Positions 35,919-46,315 of a stretch of 64,000 nt of DNA are shown one piece after another (positions within the stretch are counted from its first letter, which is position 1; every line of letters begins with the position of its first letter). Both the position numbers and the translations under genes were made by a program. The DNA is from Mixophyes australis (Eukaryota; Chordata; Amphibia; Anura; Limnodynastidae), in contig JAVHZZ010000003.1 of assembly GCA_036250195.1 (NCBI GenBank), positions 82,981,418-83,045,417 of the forward strand, given 5' to 3'. The notes beneath the pieces are model-generated. The model was not told where the DNA came from. It searched no databases and worked only from the letters and a program-made list of their open reading frames with translations.

Positions 35919-35936
35919 TGGGGGCTCGTGAGCTTT
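35919..35936 (+). other. Primer binding site, tRNA-Pro-like
   Basis: TGGGGGCTCGT begins three bases after the LTR and matches the first 11 bases of the usual tRNA-Pro primer site of murine leukaemia-type viruses. The following seven (GAGCTTT) do not fit that site. Either the site has mutated or another tRNA sharing this acceptor stem is used. Confidence 0.65.
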
Positions 35937-36829
35937 GGAGGTTTTGTTGCCGATGATACGCAAGACCAACGGATTTCGGTTCCTCAACAAAGGGTGGAGA
36001 CGCGTCATAAACGGGTAAGAACGCATGGTGTTCAAAACCTGAATTTTACTCTGTGTTGCGAAACCAAATGTCCGTTTTGCATTATCTAGGGCACGCTAAC
36101 TAGAACCTAGGGACAAAAGAGAAAACTGTTTCTTTTTACTGTCATTGTGCGTTTTAACTGTATTGCATTGCTTAGCGTATGTGTATTTCCTGCTGTGCGT
36201 ACGCGAACTTCCGGTAGACTTGCCACGTGGTTAAACAATCGTTTTGATAGTTATTGTACATGTATAGTATAATTACTTGTGAAAGCCTCTAAGACATTAT
36301 TACTATTGTTGGGAACTTTTGATTTTCTGCGCAGAAAAGGTGTATAGTGTGTGATGTTGTAACGTAGATACACTGTTCATTATTCATTGTACTCAGTTGC
36401 TGTCTGACGAGGCGGATTGCCCAACTGAAGGACGGTATACAGGGCAGGTATACCGAATGCGAAAACGTGTTTTTTCGCAAAAGCGCTACCAAGAGATCGC
36501 AAGGTTTGCTAATAATTAGTATTGGTAGGCAGTGCGATCTAACCGCATCTTGAGTGCTGATTGGTGAAGCAGCTAGGAGGAATTATATTGGAAAGGCTGG
36601 TTGATTGTATTGACTTTGTTCTCCCAGTTATAATAAACTCAGCAGATTTTGTGGTTGAGCCAGGGTATCGAGGAGCTGATAGCCCTTGGGGCCCACAGTG
36701 ATATTTCTGTATTAGGGATCCTCGCTGGGTGCGAGAAAAGCGAGTGAACGCGGCTAAAGGAAATACGTTCACCGAGCATTAGAGATCTCTAGGTGTGATT
36801 GTAGCAAAAGAGTTGGTATATTGTTCAAC
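35937..36829 (+). other. ERV leader with candidate splice donor
   Basis: Untranslated region of about 0.9 kb before gag; it should include the packaging signal, though no specific structure could be assigned. CGG|GTAAGA at 36012-36020 fits a splice donor well (cut after 36014) and would serve the env message. No long open frame. Confidence 0.55.
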
Positions 36830-38449
36830 ATGGGTGCTAAGCATACGCTAGAGATGGTCAGTGTACTGCCTAAGGAAGGCCCTATTGGTTCAGCGAGGTT
36901 TCTCATGTGTAAGAAATATGGTGCATTTGCAACTGTGTATTGTGACACGTGGGTCGAGATGACCAAAGCTTGTGATAGGCCTTTCCCAACAATAGGAAGT
37001 TTTAATGCAGAGGTACTGAATACTGTAAAAGATAAAGTATGGTTGATTACCTCAACAAAAGTGAGGAATAAACATAATGATTGTTTAAAATTGTGGCAAA
37101 TGGAAGGTAACACGTGGCAGAGCAGCGAATGCAAACCGGAAGTAGGCGTGACGAAAAGCGCGCGCAAGGCGGATGTAACCGTTGCGAAGCATGGCGAACT
37201 CAGCGCAAGCGCGCCCCCGCCACCTTATGTGGTGGGAGGGGTAAGTACAGCCGTTGTTAAAACTGAAAATAGAAAAATTGCTAAGTTGTATCCTGTTTTA
37301 AGCCAGTTTAAATCAAGTGTATCTGAAAGTGAAGATGAACCCACTGTGATTTCGGCCATTGCCCATGCTGTTAGTGTACTAGAGGCTCAGCGCAAGTACG
37401 AGAAAATGGCTGAGATAGGTGAGAGTAGCGTGATCACTAGGAGTGAAAGCGTTCTAAATCTAGAACCAGCAAATCCTGTAGTGTCCCCTGAAGTCAGTGC
37501 ACCAGAGGGTGCGTTCCCGGTCCGCACAATATCAGTTCCCAATGGGAAACTGGATAAGGATGGTGTAGTTCCTTTAAGAAATGTTACAATGCATTGTCCT
37601 TGGACTAGATCAGAATTACGTTCCATTATGACTGAATTCCCAGATCCTAGAAAAGAGTTGGCTAAGTGTCAGAAATTTGTTAAAGACTTAGGAAATGCCC
37701 ACGTACCAACCAATAAGGATTGGCGTGTAGTGTTGAGGGCGTGTCTTCCTCCCAATACTAACATACAAAAATTCATTGAAGATTGTTTGTTGAAGGAAGA
37801 TGACACCTTGACTGATGAGATTAACCAAAAGAATATAGAACAAATTGTCAAACACTTAGCCATCTATTTTCCAGTAGTAGTAAATTGGAGTAAGATTTTC
37901 ACCATTAAACAAAAGGATAGTGAAACAGCAGCAGATTACTTCACTAGAGCTATAGCAGCGATAACACGATTTACTGGGATATCCAACATAAGTGAGGACC
38001 CACATCACAGAGAGGTAGCTGTAGGGGTACTGATGGATGGCCTTAGAGAAAATCTAAAAACAAGAGTACAAACCTCAACCCCTGGTTGGAGAGGCAGCAC
38101 GGTAGATTCTCTTAGAGAAGTTGCTGTGGAACACGACAAAAACCTTTTTAGAAAAAGGGAGGAGAAAAGTGATAGCTTAATGACGGTAAGTATACAGGCT
38201 CTAGAAAGGGTGCATACACGACCACCAGCATACAACCCATATAACAAGAAACCTAAAGTGATCAGGTGTTTCAACTGTAACGAGGAAGGACCTTACAGGA
38301 AAGATTGTAAAAAGGAAAGACTCAATACACATAGGGGTGGTTCACATAGATATCCTCCAAGGAGGGATTCACATAGACTAGAAGACTCACATCTACCCGC
38401 GCATATTACGGCAGCAAATGCTGCGCGGGAAATCAACAGTCAGCACTAG
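36830..38449 (+). CDS. gag: ERV Gag polyprotein
   Basis: 539 codons from an ATG at 36830; the MG start followed by AKHT fits N-terminal myristoylation and decides the start. Matrix comes first. A PPPY late-domain motif (residues 130-133) lies in the linker and would recruit NEDD4-type ligases for budding. Capsid covers about residues 220-450, with a major-homology-like stretch near 359-380. Nucleocapsid has one CCHC-type zinc knuckle at 480-493: Cys 480, 483 and 493 are present, but position 488, normally His, is Pro. That should stop zinc binding and RNA packaging. The frame ends at UAG 38447-38449, and the reading frame stays open beyond it into protease. The frame is otherwise intact. Confidence 0.95.
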   Translation: MGAKHTLEMVSVLPKEGPIGSARFLMCKKYGAFATVYCDTWVEMTKACDRPFPTIGSFNAEVLNTVKDKVWLITSTKVRNKHNDCLKLWQMEGNTWQSSECKPEVGVTKSARKADVTVAKHGELSASAPPPPYVVGGVSTAVVKTENRKIAKLYPVLSQFKSSVSESEDEPTVISAIAHAVSVLEAQRKYEKMAEIGESSVITRSESVLNLEPANPVVSPEVSAPEGAFPVRTISVPNGKLDKDGVVPLRNVTMHCPWTRSELRSIMTEFPDPRKELAKCQKFVKDLGNAHVPTNKDWRVVLRACLPPNTNIQKFIEDCLLKEDDTLTDEINQKNIEQIVKHLAIYFPVVVNWSKIFTIKQKDSETAADYFTRAIAAITRFTGISNISEDPHHREVAVGVLMDGLRENLKTRVQTSTPGWRGSTVDSLREVAVEHDKNLFRKREEKSDSLMTVSIQALERVHTRPPAYNPYNKKPKVIRCFNCNEEGPYRKDCKKERLNTHRGGSHRYPPRRDSHRLEDSHLPAHITAANAAREINSQH

Positions 38450-38476
38450 GGGTCAGGTCATACCTGTAGTCTACAG
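38447..38476 (+). promoter_or_regulatory. Candidate gag stop readthrough signal
   Basis: UAG followed by G, then two overlapping short hairpins: CAGGT/ACCTG with a CAT loop (38454-38466) and CTGTA/TACAG with a GTC loop (38464-38476). They share bases, so only one can form at a time. Gammaretroviruses read through a gag UAG with help from a downstream pseudoknot. Here the frame and stop identity are the same; the RNA structure is inferred. Confidence 0.6.
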
Positions 38477-41400
38477 CCAGTGAGGTTAACTGAGAGTCAG
38501 AGTGAAGAACCAACAATGATAGTTGACATAGCTGGTAGCAAACAAACTTTTCTTGTAGATACAGGGGCGGCCCGATCTGTGATAACCTCTCCTTTCAATC
38601 TACAGGTGACCAGTAAAACCATTCCAGCTATGGGGGTAACGGGAAAAGTGTTATATTATCCTCTAACTAAACCCGCCGAAGTTACTATCGGGCCGCTGCA
38701 TACTAAGCATTCGTTTCTCTTGGCTGCAGCGGCTCCTACTAACTTGCTAGGGAGAGACTTGTTATGTAAAATGGGATGTGTCATATACTGTACTTCTGAT
38801 GGTGTGTTCTTAGATATACCGGAGAAGGTCGCACATGAGGTACAGGATATATTGGACACCCCTCAAAGGTTAATGTTACACTCTCCTGTTATAGAACAAA
38901 GTCCATCTCAAGTAAAGGGGATGTTGCTGGAAATACCAGGTTCCCTATGGACCAGAGATGGACAGGACACTGGACTGATGGCAAACGTAGCCCCTGTCAT
39001 GGTCAATCTAAAAAGTGGTAGGATAGCTCCAAAAATCCCACAGTATCCATTAAAACCGGAGGTGGAACTAGGGGTATATCCTGTTATTGAGAGGCTGTTA
39101 CAACAAGGGATTTTAATTCGAACAGCCAGTACAGCAAATAGTCCCATTTTCCCTGTGAAGAAGAGTGGGGGGAGGGGCTATAGATTAGTCCAGGACTTAA
39201 GGGGAATTAACAAAGTTGTTGAGAGCCAATTCCCCGTAGTGCCGAATCCAGCTGTCATCCTCATGCAGATTCCACCGTCTGCCAGTCATTTTACTGTCAT
39301 TGATCTATGTTCTGCTTTCTTCTCAGTCCCTCTTCACCCTGACTGCCAATACCTTTTTGCATTCTCCTACAGGGGAGTGCAATACACATGGACCAGACTA
39401 CCCCAGGGGTTCATTGACAGCCCCAGTATTTTCTCCCAAGCCTTACATGACTGTTTGCAATCCTTTCAACCCCACAATGGGTCTGTTCTAATTCAATATG
39501 TGGACGATTTGTTGTTGTGCTCTGATTCTTTTATGTCATGTTTACATGATACTAAATTGTTGTTGCTTCATCTTTCACAAACAGGGCACAAGGTGGCAAA
39601 GGATAAATTACAGCCATGTCAGACTAAGGTCAAATACTTAGGACACTGCCTCACTAAGGGGCTAAGACACCTGACAACCGACAGAATTGAGGCCATACAA
39701 CACATGACTCTGCCGCAGAGCCAGAAGCAGATTCGTACTTTCTTGGGGATGTGTGGATACTGTAGGTCCTGGATCCCAGGTTTTTCTATTCTGGCATTAC
39801 CATTGCAGGAGCTAGTCTCTTCCTCAAAACCAGAACGTGTTGTACACACAGAAGAGTCAGAGCAAGCGTTCTTTAATCTTAAAGATAGTCTGACTAGAGC
39901 ACCTGCATTGGGAATACTTGATTATGAAAAGCCTTTTGAGCTATTTTGTACAGAAGCTGATGGCTGTGCAGCAGGTGTCCTCGCACAGAAACATGGTGAC
40001 GCTAGCAGACCAGTAGCATACTACAGTGCACAATTAGACAATGTGGCAAGATCACTCCCAACATGTCTCAGAAGTGTAGCAGCGACGGCCCTTCTAGTAA
40101 GTAAGAGCGAGGATGTAGCATTAGGACATAATTCAACCATCTATACACCCCATGCTGTATCAGCTCTGTTAAATTCAGCCCAAACCAGACATGTTTCTTC
40201 AGCTAGATTTACAAAGTGGGAACTAGCCCTGATGGCAACCTCAAACATCACTATCAAACGATGTAGCACCTTAAATCCAGCTACATACCTTCCGTATGTG
40301 TCTCAAGAGACACAAAGGGTGGGAGGTGAGGAGACCCTGGGTGATGATGAGTTAGGCAAGAATACTGACACGCATGACTGTATGGAACACCTGAATCAGA
40401 CCTTTACTGCAAGGCCCGACATACGTGGCACCCCCTTAGAAAATGTAGATTTTACGCTTTATACAGACGGAAGTTGCCATAGACAGACATAGACAGGAGA
40501 ACTATGTACTGGTTACACTGTTGTAGACGACCAGTATGTGGTAGAAGCTGAACCCCTTGGCCCACCTCACTCAGCCCAGGTGGCGGAACTAGTAGCACTA
40601 AGGAAAGCGTGTGAATTGGCAGAGGGTAAATTAGCCAATATATATACTGACTCTAGGTACGCCTTCGGGGTAGTGCACGATTTTGGGGCCCTTTGGCGTC
40701 TTAGAAACTTTACGACAGCAGCAGGTACACCAGTGGCACACTCACAACACATAAAAGGACTTCTGACAGGGATACAGTTACCCAGAACAGTAGCCGTCAT
40801 AAAGTGCAAAGCCCATACCTTTGAAGAAGACCCAGTGTCATTGGGCAACAACAGGGCAGACGAAGCTGCTAAATGGGCAGCAGGGCAACCTATGACTGTA
40901 TCGACCGAGACTATGATGGTTTTTCAGACATTAGACACGCAGAAATTAATTGAAATGCAAGATTTGTGTTCCCTGCAGGAGAAGGCGGTCTGGAAGGCGA
41001 AGGGACGTGGTCAAGAGTCCTCAGGACTCTGGAGGGATGGACAAGGTAAGCCTGTAGCTCCCCGAACATACTATCCAAGCCTGGCTGAAGCATCACACGG
41101 CCTGACTCACCTGGGTAAAGAAGGTATGTGCAAACTGGTGAGAGCATACTGGTGTGCTCCCGGATTTTCCTCTCAAGCTAGTAAGAAAGCAATGTCATGT
41201 CTTACTTGTTTGAGGAAAAATGTTGGGAAAACTATTCCAACTGAGCCATCCCACATCCCTCCTACAGACGGACCTTTTCAGGTAATACAAATTGATTATA
41301 TACAATTACCACCGTGCAGGAATCTAAAGTATGTGTTAGTGTGTATTGATGTGTTTTCCGGTTGGGTAGAAGCATATCCGGCAGCCACTAATACTGCTGT

Positions 41401-42124
41401 GTTCACTGCAAAGAAAATTGTACAAGACTTTGTGTGTAGGTTCGGTATCCCTAGAATCATTGAAAGTGATAGGGGTACCCATTTTACTGGTGATGTCTTC
41501 CAAAATATGTGTAAACTCATGGGAATCAGTAGCAGACTTCACACCCCTTACCGACCACAAGCCAGTGGTAAGGTGGAGAGAGTAAACGGTACTATAAAGA
41601 ACAAACTGGGTAAGATAATGGCTGAAACTGGGTTGGCATGGCCTGAGGCTTTGCCGTTGGTCCTCCATAGCATTCGAACCACTCCTAGACCTCCTCTTAA
41701 TCTGTCCCCCTTTGAGATACTGTTCGGACGACAACCTCATTTGATCGTGAGTCCACAAGACGACTTAAAGTGTAATAATGAAGTGACTGTACAATATCTT
41801 ATAAGAATGAGTAGACAGCTGAAACAACAACAACAAAAACTAAAAATGCTGTCACCTGGTATGCCAGAGACGAACTGTCATGATGTTGAACCTGGAGACT
41901 ATGTTATGATCCGCAATTTCTTACGTTCAGGTTGTTTAACAGACCGTTGGGAAGGCCCGTACCAAGTGCTGCTGACCAGTACTACATCACTGAAGGTTGC
42001 AGAGAGAGACACTTGGGTCCATTCCACCCACTGCAGGAGAGTCCATAATCCGGAGAAAGTGCAAGATAAAACTCAGACCAACGACATAGAGCTGTCACTT
42101 GTGAGCCTGTTCCGGGAGACCTAA
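38450..42124 (+). pseudogene. pol: ERV Pro-Pol polyprotein, interrupted by one stop
   Basis: In frame with gag, expressed by UAG readthrough if the family rule holds. Protease: DTGA at 38558-38569 and LLGRDLL later. Reverse transcriptase: LPQGFIDSP and YVDD at 39497-39508. RNase H: first Asp in YTDGS at 40467. A TAG stop at 40490-40492 follows, then the Glu region (SAQVAEL) and the second Asp (IYTDSRYAFG) in the same frame. Integrase: His at 41096 and 41108 and Cys at 41198 and 41207 (HHCC), then Asp 41294, Asp 41468 and Glu 41576 (D-D-35-E), and GPY near 41960. The pol stop is TAA at 42122. The stop removes the rest of RNase H and all integrase, so this copy could not move by itself. It is also possible that the stop is an assembly error. 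Confidence 0.95.
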
Positions 42125-42173
42125 AGCCTGCAGTTGAGACACCTGAACCAGAGACGTTGCCTCAGAACTATCT

Positions 42174-42179
42174 TTCCAG
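42174..42179 (+). promoter_or_regulatory. Candidate env splice acceptor
   Basis: CTATCTTTCCAG ends two bases before the env ATG. A splice from the leader donor near 36014 would place the env start codon directly after the junction. Confidence 0.5.
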
Positions 42180-42181
42180 CG

Positions 42182-43972
42182 ATGGAGTGGCGGTTTTTGT
42201 TTTTCTTTTGTTCCAGGATTTTCCTTGTTTTTACTTTTTCTAGGACATTCTATTTTTGTGAAGGAGGATGGAGGACGGAGGAGAGTTCTGGGAGTGATAC
42301 GGATGAAATGGAAGCCGAAGAAAAGTTAATAGGATACTCTGAACAGCCCATTATCAAACTTGGTCCAGGGGTTATGAAAAGGTCTGCAAGCTCAGGAACT
42401 CGGAGGCAGTGTGAGGGGCTATTGTCTGATGAATATTGTATCTGCAAGTTCTGCGACTCCCTAGTTGAAGAGAGATGCATCCAACGATGCCAGTCCCCCA
42501 GTACTCTGAATATAGGCGGGCATCCTTTGGAGGATTATCACTCCCTGGTGGGTAAGGTGCTAAACCAAACCGAGTGTTGGGTGTGCTCTCACGTGCCTCA
42601 AGGGCAGCATAACATAGGACTAGTGCCATTCCCTCTAAACATATCTGAAGTACTCGAATTAAGGGGTGGGAGGCCCATAGAAGGGAGGTACAATAATACT
42701 AGGTCCCCTAGTCTGACGCTTCGACAATACTCCATAGGCAGATCTTTACTGTGCCTAAACATATCACATGCAAAGCGCCTGGAGAATTGGGAGGCTGACC
42801 TATCAGATCAGACAATGGCTCGCCACACTCATTTTAGAGGGAGACTGACAAGGTCACTACTAGGCAGGAATGTTGATGGAGGTCACAAGTTAGGGCGTAT
42901 AACCAAACATAAGAAGGTATCCATTGGAAAAGTCTCTACAGATAAATGTAAAAATGTCATTAATGCCGACACGTGTCTAGAGCAGATGGAGACACTAGGC
43001 ATGGGTAGTTTTATCAAAACTCTGTGTGATATAATTCATGGGCATACTGCTCCTTATGTTCTCCCTGAGGATGTGTATTTTGTTTGTGGAAGAAAAGCTT
43101 ATTCCTGGGTAACTCCGAGTTCCAAGGGCTTGTGTTTCCTAGCTAAACTGGTTCCTGAAATCATGACTATTACTCATGAAGAAATGGTAGATATTCACAA
43201 GACTACATCACCACCATACATACACACACAGTATGAACACCGTGGCAAGAGAAATATGATTCCTGGTGAGGAACCCATAGCTACAAAATTGATTAGTGAA
43301 GCTGCTGGTTTCCAAGTTATGGTTGCTCTAGATCTCACCAGGACCGCTCGGGGAACATTATACTTTAAATATATCCAAGACCTAGCTAAATTAATAGATA
43401 ATATCACCGAGATGTATGATGACACTTTCAGGTATACTGGAAGGGAGCTACAAGCGTACAAGAAGGAGTTGGTGCAACATAGACTGGTACTAAATTATCT
43501 CACCTCTATTACTGGTGGGTACTGTGTGACACTGGCCACCCAGTTCGGTGTCAAATGTTGCACGTACATTACTAATAATACTGATGACCCTAAAGAGGTT
43601 ATAGACCGGAAGATGGATGAAATTTTGCAGCTGAAATGGGAATTTCGAAAGAGCCATAATTTTTCGTTATATGAGGTCGGGGAAAAGGTGGCGGGTTGGT
43701 TCTCATGGTTGAACCCAGCAAAATGGTTCTCCGGTCTGGGGGAGTGGGTACAGGAAATGATTGCGAGTGTAGGTAAGCTCCTTCTCCTTATACTGGGTGT
43801 CATCTTAGCAATTGGTTTAGTTGTCAAATGTGTTCCTACTGTGTTGAGGTGTGGAAAACGGTCTCATAGGAGTAACACGGAGAAAGAGACTGAGAGGGCG
43901 GTACCAGATACCGAGATCATGGTCTGTGAAGAAGTATTGTATAATCCTGAACTTGAAACGGTGATTGGGTGA
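42182..43972 (+). CDS. env: ERV envelope glycoprotein, intact frame
   Basis: 596 codons from the ATG at 42182, 57 bp after the pol stop; unlike many gammaretroviruses it does not overlap pol. A hydrophobic signal peptide (FLFFFCSRIFLVFTF) comes first. The surface part has CWVC at 132-135, the disulfide motif typical of gamma-type Env, and several N-glycosylation sites. RGKR at 354-357 fits the furin cleavage rule. The transmembrane part has Cys 448 and a CC pair at 459-460; the spacing of ten is wider than the usual CX6CC. A Trp-rich membrane-proximal stretch, a membrane anchor at about 526-553 and a 40-residue tail follow. No stop or frameshift is seen. It may have stayed open because the insertion is young or because the host kept it. 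Confidence 0.92.
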   Translation: MEWRFLFFFCSRIFLVFTFSRTFYFCEGGWRTEESSGSDTDEMEAEEKLIGYSEQPIIKLGPGVMKRSASSGTRRQCEGLLSDEYCICKFCDSLVEERCIQRCQSPSTLNIGGHPLEDYHSLVGKVLNQTECWVCSHVPQGQHNIGLVPFPLNISEVLELRGGRPIEGRYNNTRSPSLTLRQYSIGRSLLCLNISHAKRLENWEADLSDQTMARHTHFRGRLTRSLLGRNVDGGHKLGRITKHKKVSIGKVSTDKCKNVINADTCLEQMETLGMGSFIKTLCDIIHGHTAPYVLPEDVYFVCGRKAYSWVTPSSKGLCFLAKLVPEIMTITHEEMVDIHKTTSPPYIHTQYEHRGKRNMIPGEEPIATKLISEAAGFQVMVALDLTRTARGTLYFKYIQDLAKLIDNITEMYDDTFRYTGRELQAYKKELVQHRLVLNYLTSITGGYCVTLATQFGVKCCTYITNNTDDPKEVIDRKMDEILQLKWEFRKSHNFSLYEVGEKVAGWFSWLNPAKWFSGLGEWVQEMIASVGKLLLLILGVILAIGLVVKCVPTVLRCGKRSHRSNTEKETERAVPDTEIMVCEEVLYNPELETVIG

Positions 43973-43989
43973 TAGTTTATTACACTATC

Positions 43990-44001
43990 AAAGGGTGGAA
44001 C
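43990..44001 (+). other. Polypurine tract of the ERV
   Basis: AAAGGGTGGAAC lies directly before the 3' LTR, the priming place for plus-strand DNA. One T interrupts the purine run and a C ends it. Confidence 0.75.
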
Positions 44002-44829
44002 TGTCGAAGTCAGCAAATTGGATAAAGTCATTTCAATTAAAGTCTAGCAAACTTGGTTGTCTTTGTCTGAAAAGATGCGTACGGTACGCATCGACGTACA
44101 AGGGCACGCTACGGCGTGAAAGGGAGTACGCATCCACTACACGTGGCAGCAACAGTAATTGGTCTTTTACTATACATTCGCACAAACACGCATACTTATA
44201 AAATAGTACACATTAACGGTAGTTGCAACACATAGTCAGTTATGTCGAAATATAGTAGTATTTATATGTTAGATGCATATTAGTGAAATACACGGAACGG
44301 GTTAAAGGAATAACATCATGAGTGGTATCATAATGAACCTTGTTACATATCCTACTGTTTGGTTCACTCTGCGAGGGAATCGCAGAGTGCATACACAAGT
44401 TATGAATGATAGGGAATTATGAACTACTTAAGACTAAGGAATCCTGGCGGGAAGAGCAGAGCATACCCCCTGCAGAGATGACCCCCTCCTTTGGATTCCT
44501 TAGGATGAACCAGCCAATGATTGACGACCCCTTGGACATTCCTGAGACCCGGACCAATAGATGCAAGCCATACCATCTTCATTGTATTACTGTATTTGAT
44601 TGTGTATATAAGCAGCAGCTTGTGATCCAGAGTGCAGACATCTTGTCCCCAGACTTCACGATTGAATGACTGCACTGGATCCAGAGCGCCTGCGATAAGT
44701 TACGGCTGTATTTACTATTACTTCGCTTGAGCATATTTATTCTATTATTTGCGAATAAATCTTTGTGCTTTGGAAACACAACTAGGGGTTCGACAATCGT
44801 TATTGGTTAGCGACAATACGCACATAACA
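44002..44829 (+). repeat. 3' LTR of the ERV
   Basis: Same ends as the 5' LTR (TGTCGAAG, CATAACA). It keeps a 9-bp-arm palindrome (GATGCGTAC, G, GTACGCATC; 44074-44092) that two C-to-T changes break in the 5' LTR. It lacks 11 bp near 44270. GGTG follows at 44830-44833. Confidence 0.95.
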
Positions 44830-44833
44830 GGTG

Positions 44834-45979
44834 AAAGTCCTAGATGAAAGCAGTACAGAGACGGAGTGGAGGTAAGGAATGTATGGTATAGGCATTAAAG
44901 GAGGAGAAGGAGTGGGAGGCGGGCAAACATGGAACATGCAACCTGGGGACAGTAGAAAGCCTACATCACCTCCCTGCACCCTGTTGGTCACCTGGCCGAG
45001 GACTATGGTTGCAGGAGAGATTTCCATAGGAGAGAGCAGTAAGGGAAATTTTGTCAGATGAAGGAAGATCGGTTTCAGTATTGGCAAAAAGACTGAAGGA
45101 GTCACAGGAGGAATGGATGCAAATTTGTTACAGACGGATCTATTGTTCAAGAGCTCTCAGGAAAAAAGGAGGTAGATAGTGGAGAGATGAGAATGAGGTT
45201 GGAAGGATTGGCTGTATGTGGTGGGTGGGAAAGTGCATGGACAAGGGTTGGGGAAACGTCACCAGCAGGCAGGAGGAGGAGGTGGGTGAGAAAGAGGACC
45301 AGGGAAGGACATAACACCTTGCTATTTGCTGCTCAAGATACTAGAAGTAGAAATTCTATTTTTTTTAATGTTTTTAAAATGAAAAAAAAAAATCTATTTG
45401 TCAAAGAGCGATAAGCCCTATTGCTGGCAAAAAATTGTGTGTGTGTGCGTGTATAGGGGCTTTATTTCAGTTTGCCCTATACAATAAAGACTTACCACCA
45501 GTGATAACACTGTTATTGTCGGTGGTAACATAGGCCGCCAGTAACATTCACTGGTTTTGGCACTGCAGCAGTACCTCTTATCTGCATCTCAGGATAATGA
45601 TCACAAATGGAGATAATTGAACTCGTAAAGGTTGTAATTTTTTATTTTTGGATTATTTTTATCTACTTTGAGACAATTTTTGCGATAAGCAGGAATAAAA
45701 ATAAATCAGCCTTGTAGCCACAAACAGGCAAATAGGCTCCCTGGTATATTTTTCATGAAACAGTAACACTGAATCCAATTGCTTTTAAAGCACTCTCAAA
45801 AATTAAACAATAAAATACATAAACTACAAAAAACACCCACGTCATGGGAGGGAGCTGCACCCATCCGTGCATCCACATGTTGTCAGCATTGTCAGAATGG
45901 TGGGTCTGGGACTGTCAAAATCAAAAGGAGATCTCGTCCCTCTCTGACAAAATCATCATCTTTAAAACTACGCCTAGGA
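44834..45979. other. Right flank of the ERV, no gene recognised
   Basis: Purine-rich, then AT-rich, DNA. Open frames near 44879 and 45187 continue no recognisable protein. Nothing else found. Confidence 0.45.
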
Positions 45980-46315
45980 CTTGTCATGTGCCGTTCATTG
46001 CGGTGTCATGTGCCGTTCATTGCGGTGTCATGTGCTGTTCATTACGGTGTCATGTGCTGTTCATTACGGTGTCATGTGCCGTTCATTACGGTATCATGTG
46101 CCATTCATTACGGTGTTATGTGCCGTTCATTACGGTATCATGTGCCGTTCATTACGGTGTCATGTGCCGTTCATTACGGTGTCATGTGCCGTTCATTACG
46201 GTATCATGTGCCTTTCATTACGGTGTTATGTGCCCTTCATTACGGTATCATGTGCCGTTCATTACGGTGTCATGTGCCGTTCATTACGGTGTCATGTGCC
46301 GTTCATTGCGGTGTA
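45980..46315 (+). repeat. 22-bp minisatellite, about 15 copies
   Basis: Unit GTCATGTGCCGTTCATTACG plus GT, with variants at one or two positions (TGCTG, TGCCA, GGTATC, GGTGTT). Because 22 is not a multiple of three and the unit has no stop in any plus frame, all three plus frames stay open (204, 176 and 151 codons). These frames are not taken as genes. Confidence 0.95.

Larger units (their letters stand above)
35077..44829 (+). mobile_element. Class I (gamma/epsilon-like) endogenous retrovirus, nearly complete
   Basis: A 9,753-bp provirus with TG...CA LTRs of 839 and 828 bp, a 4-bp target duplication, a tRNA-Pro-like primer site, leader, gag, pro-pol, env, polypurine tract and 3' LTR. Order and organisation are those of a simple retrovirus; I saw no accessory gene. 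Class I assignment rests on the gag UAG followed by in-frame pol, the RT signature LPQGF and YVDDLLL, the GPY motif at the integrase C-terminus, and CWVC in the surface part of Env. gag, pol and env share one reading frame. Defects: an in-frame stop in RNase H and a lost His in the Gag zinc knuckle. A diverged solo LTR of the same lineage lies at 3651-4503. Gamma and epsilon cannot be separated without a tree. Confidence 0.95.

Noticed and set aside
45980..46315. CRISPR-like repeat array
   Set aside because: Units are directly adjacent without unique spacers and the genome is eukaryotic; the same holds for the arrays at 7886, 46590 and 52690.
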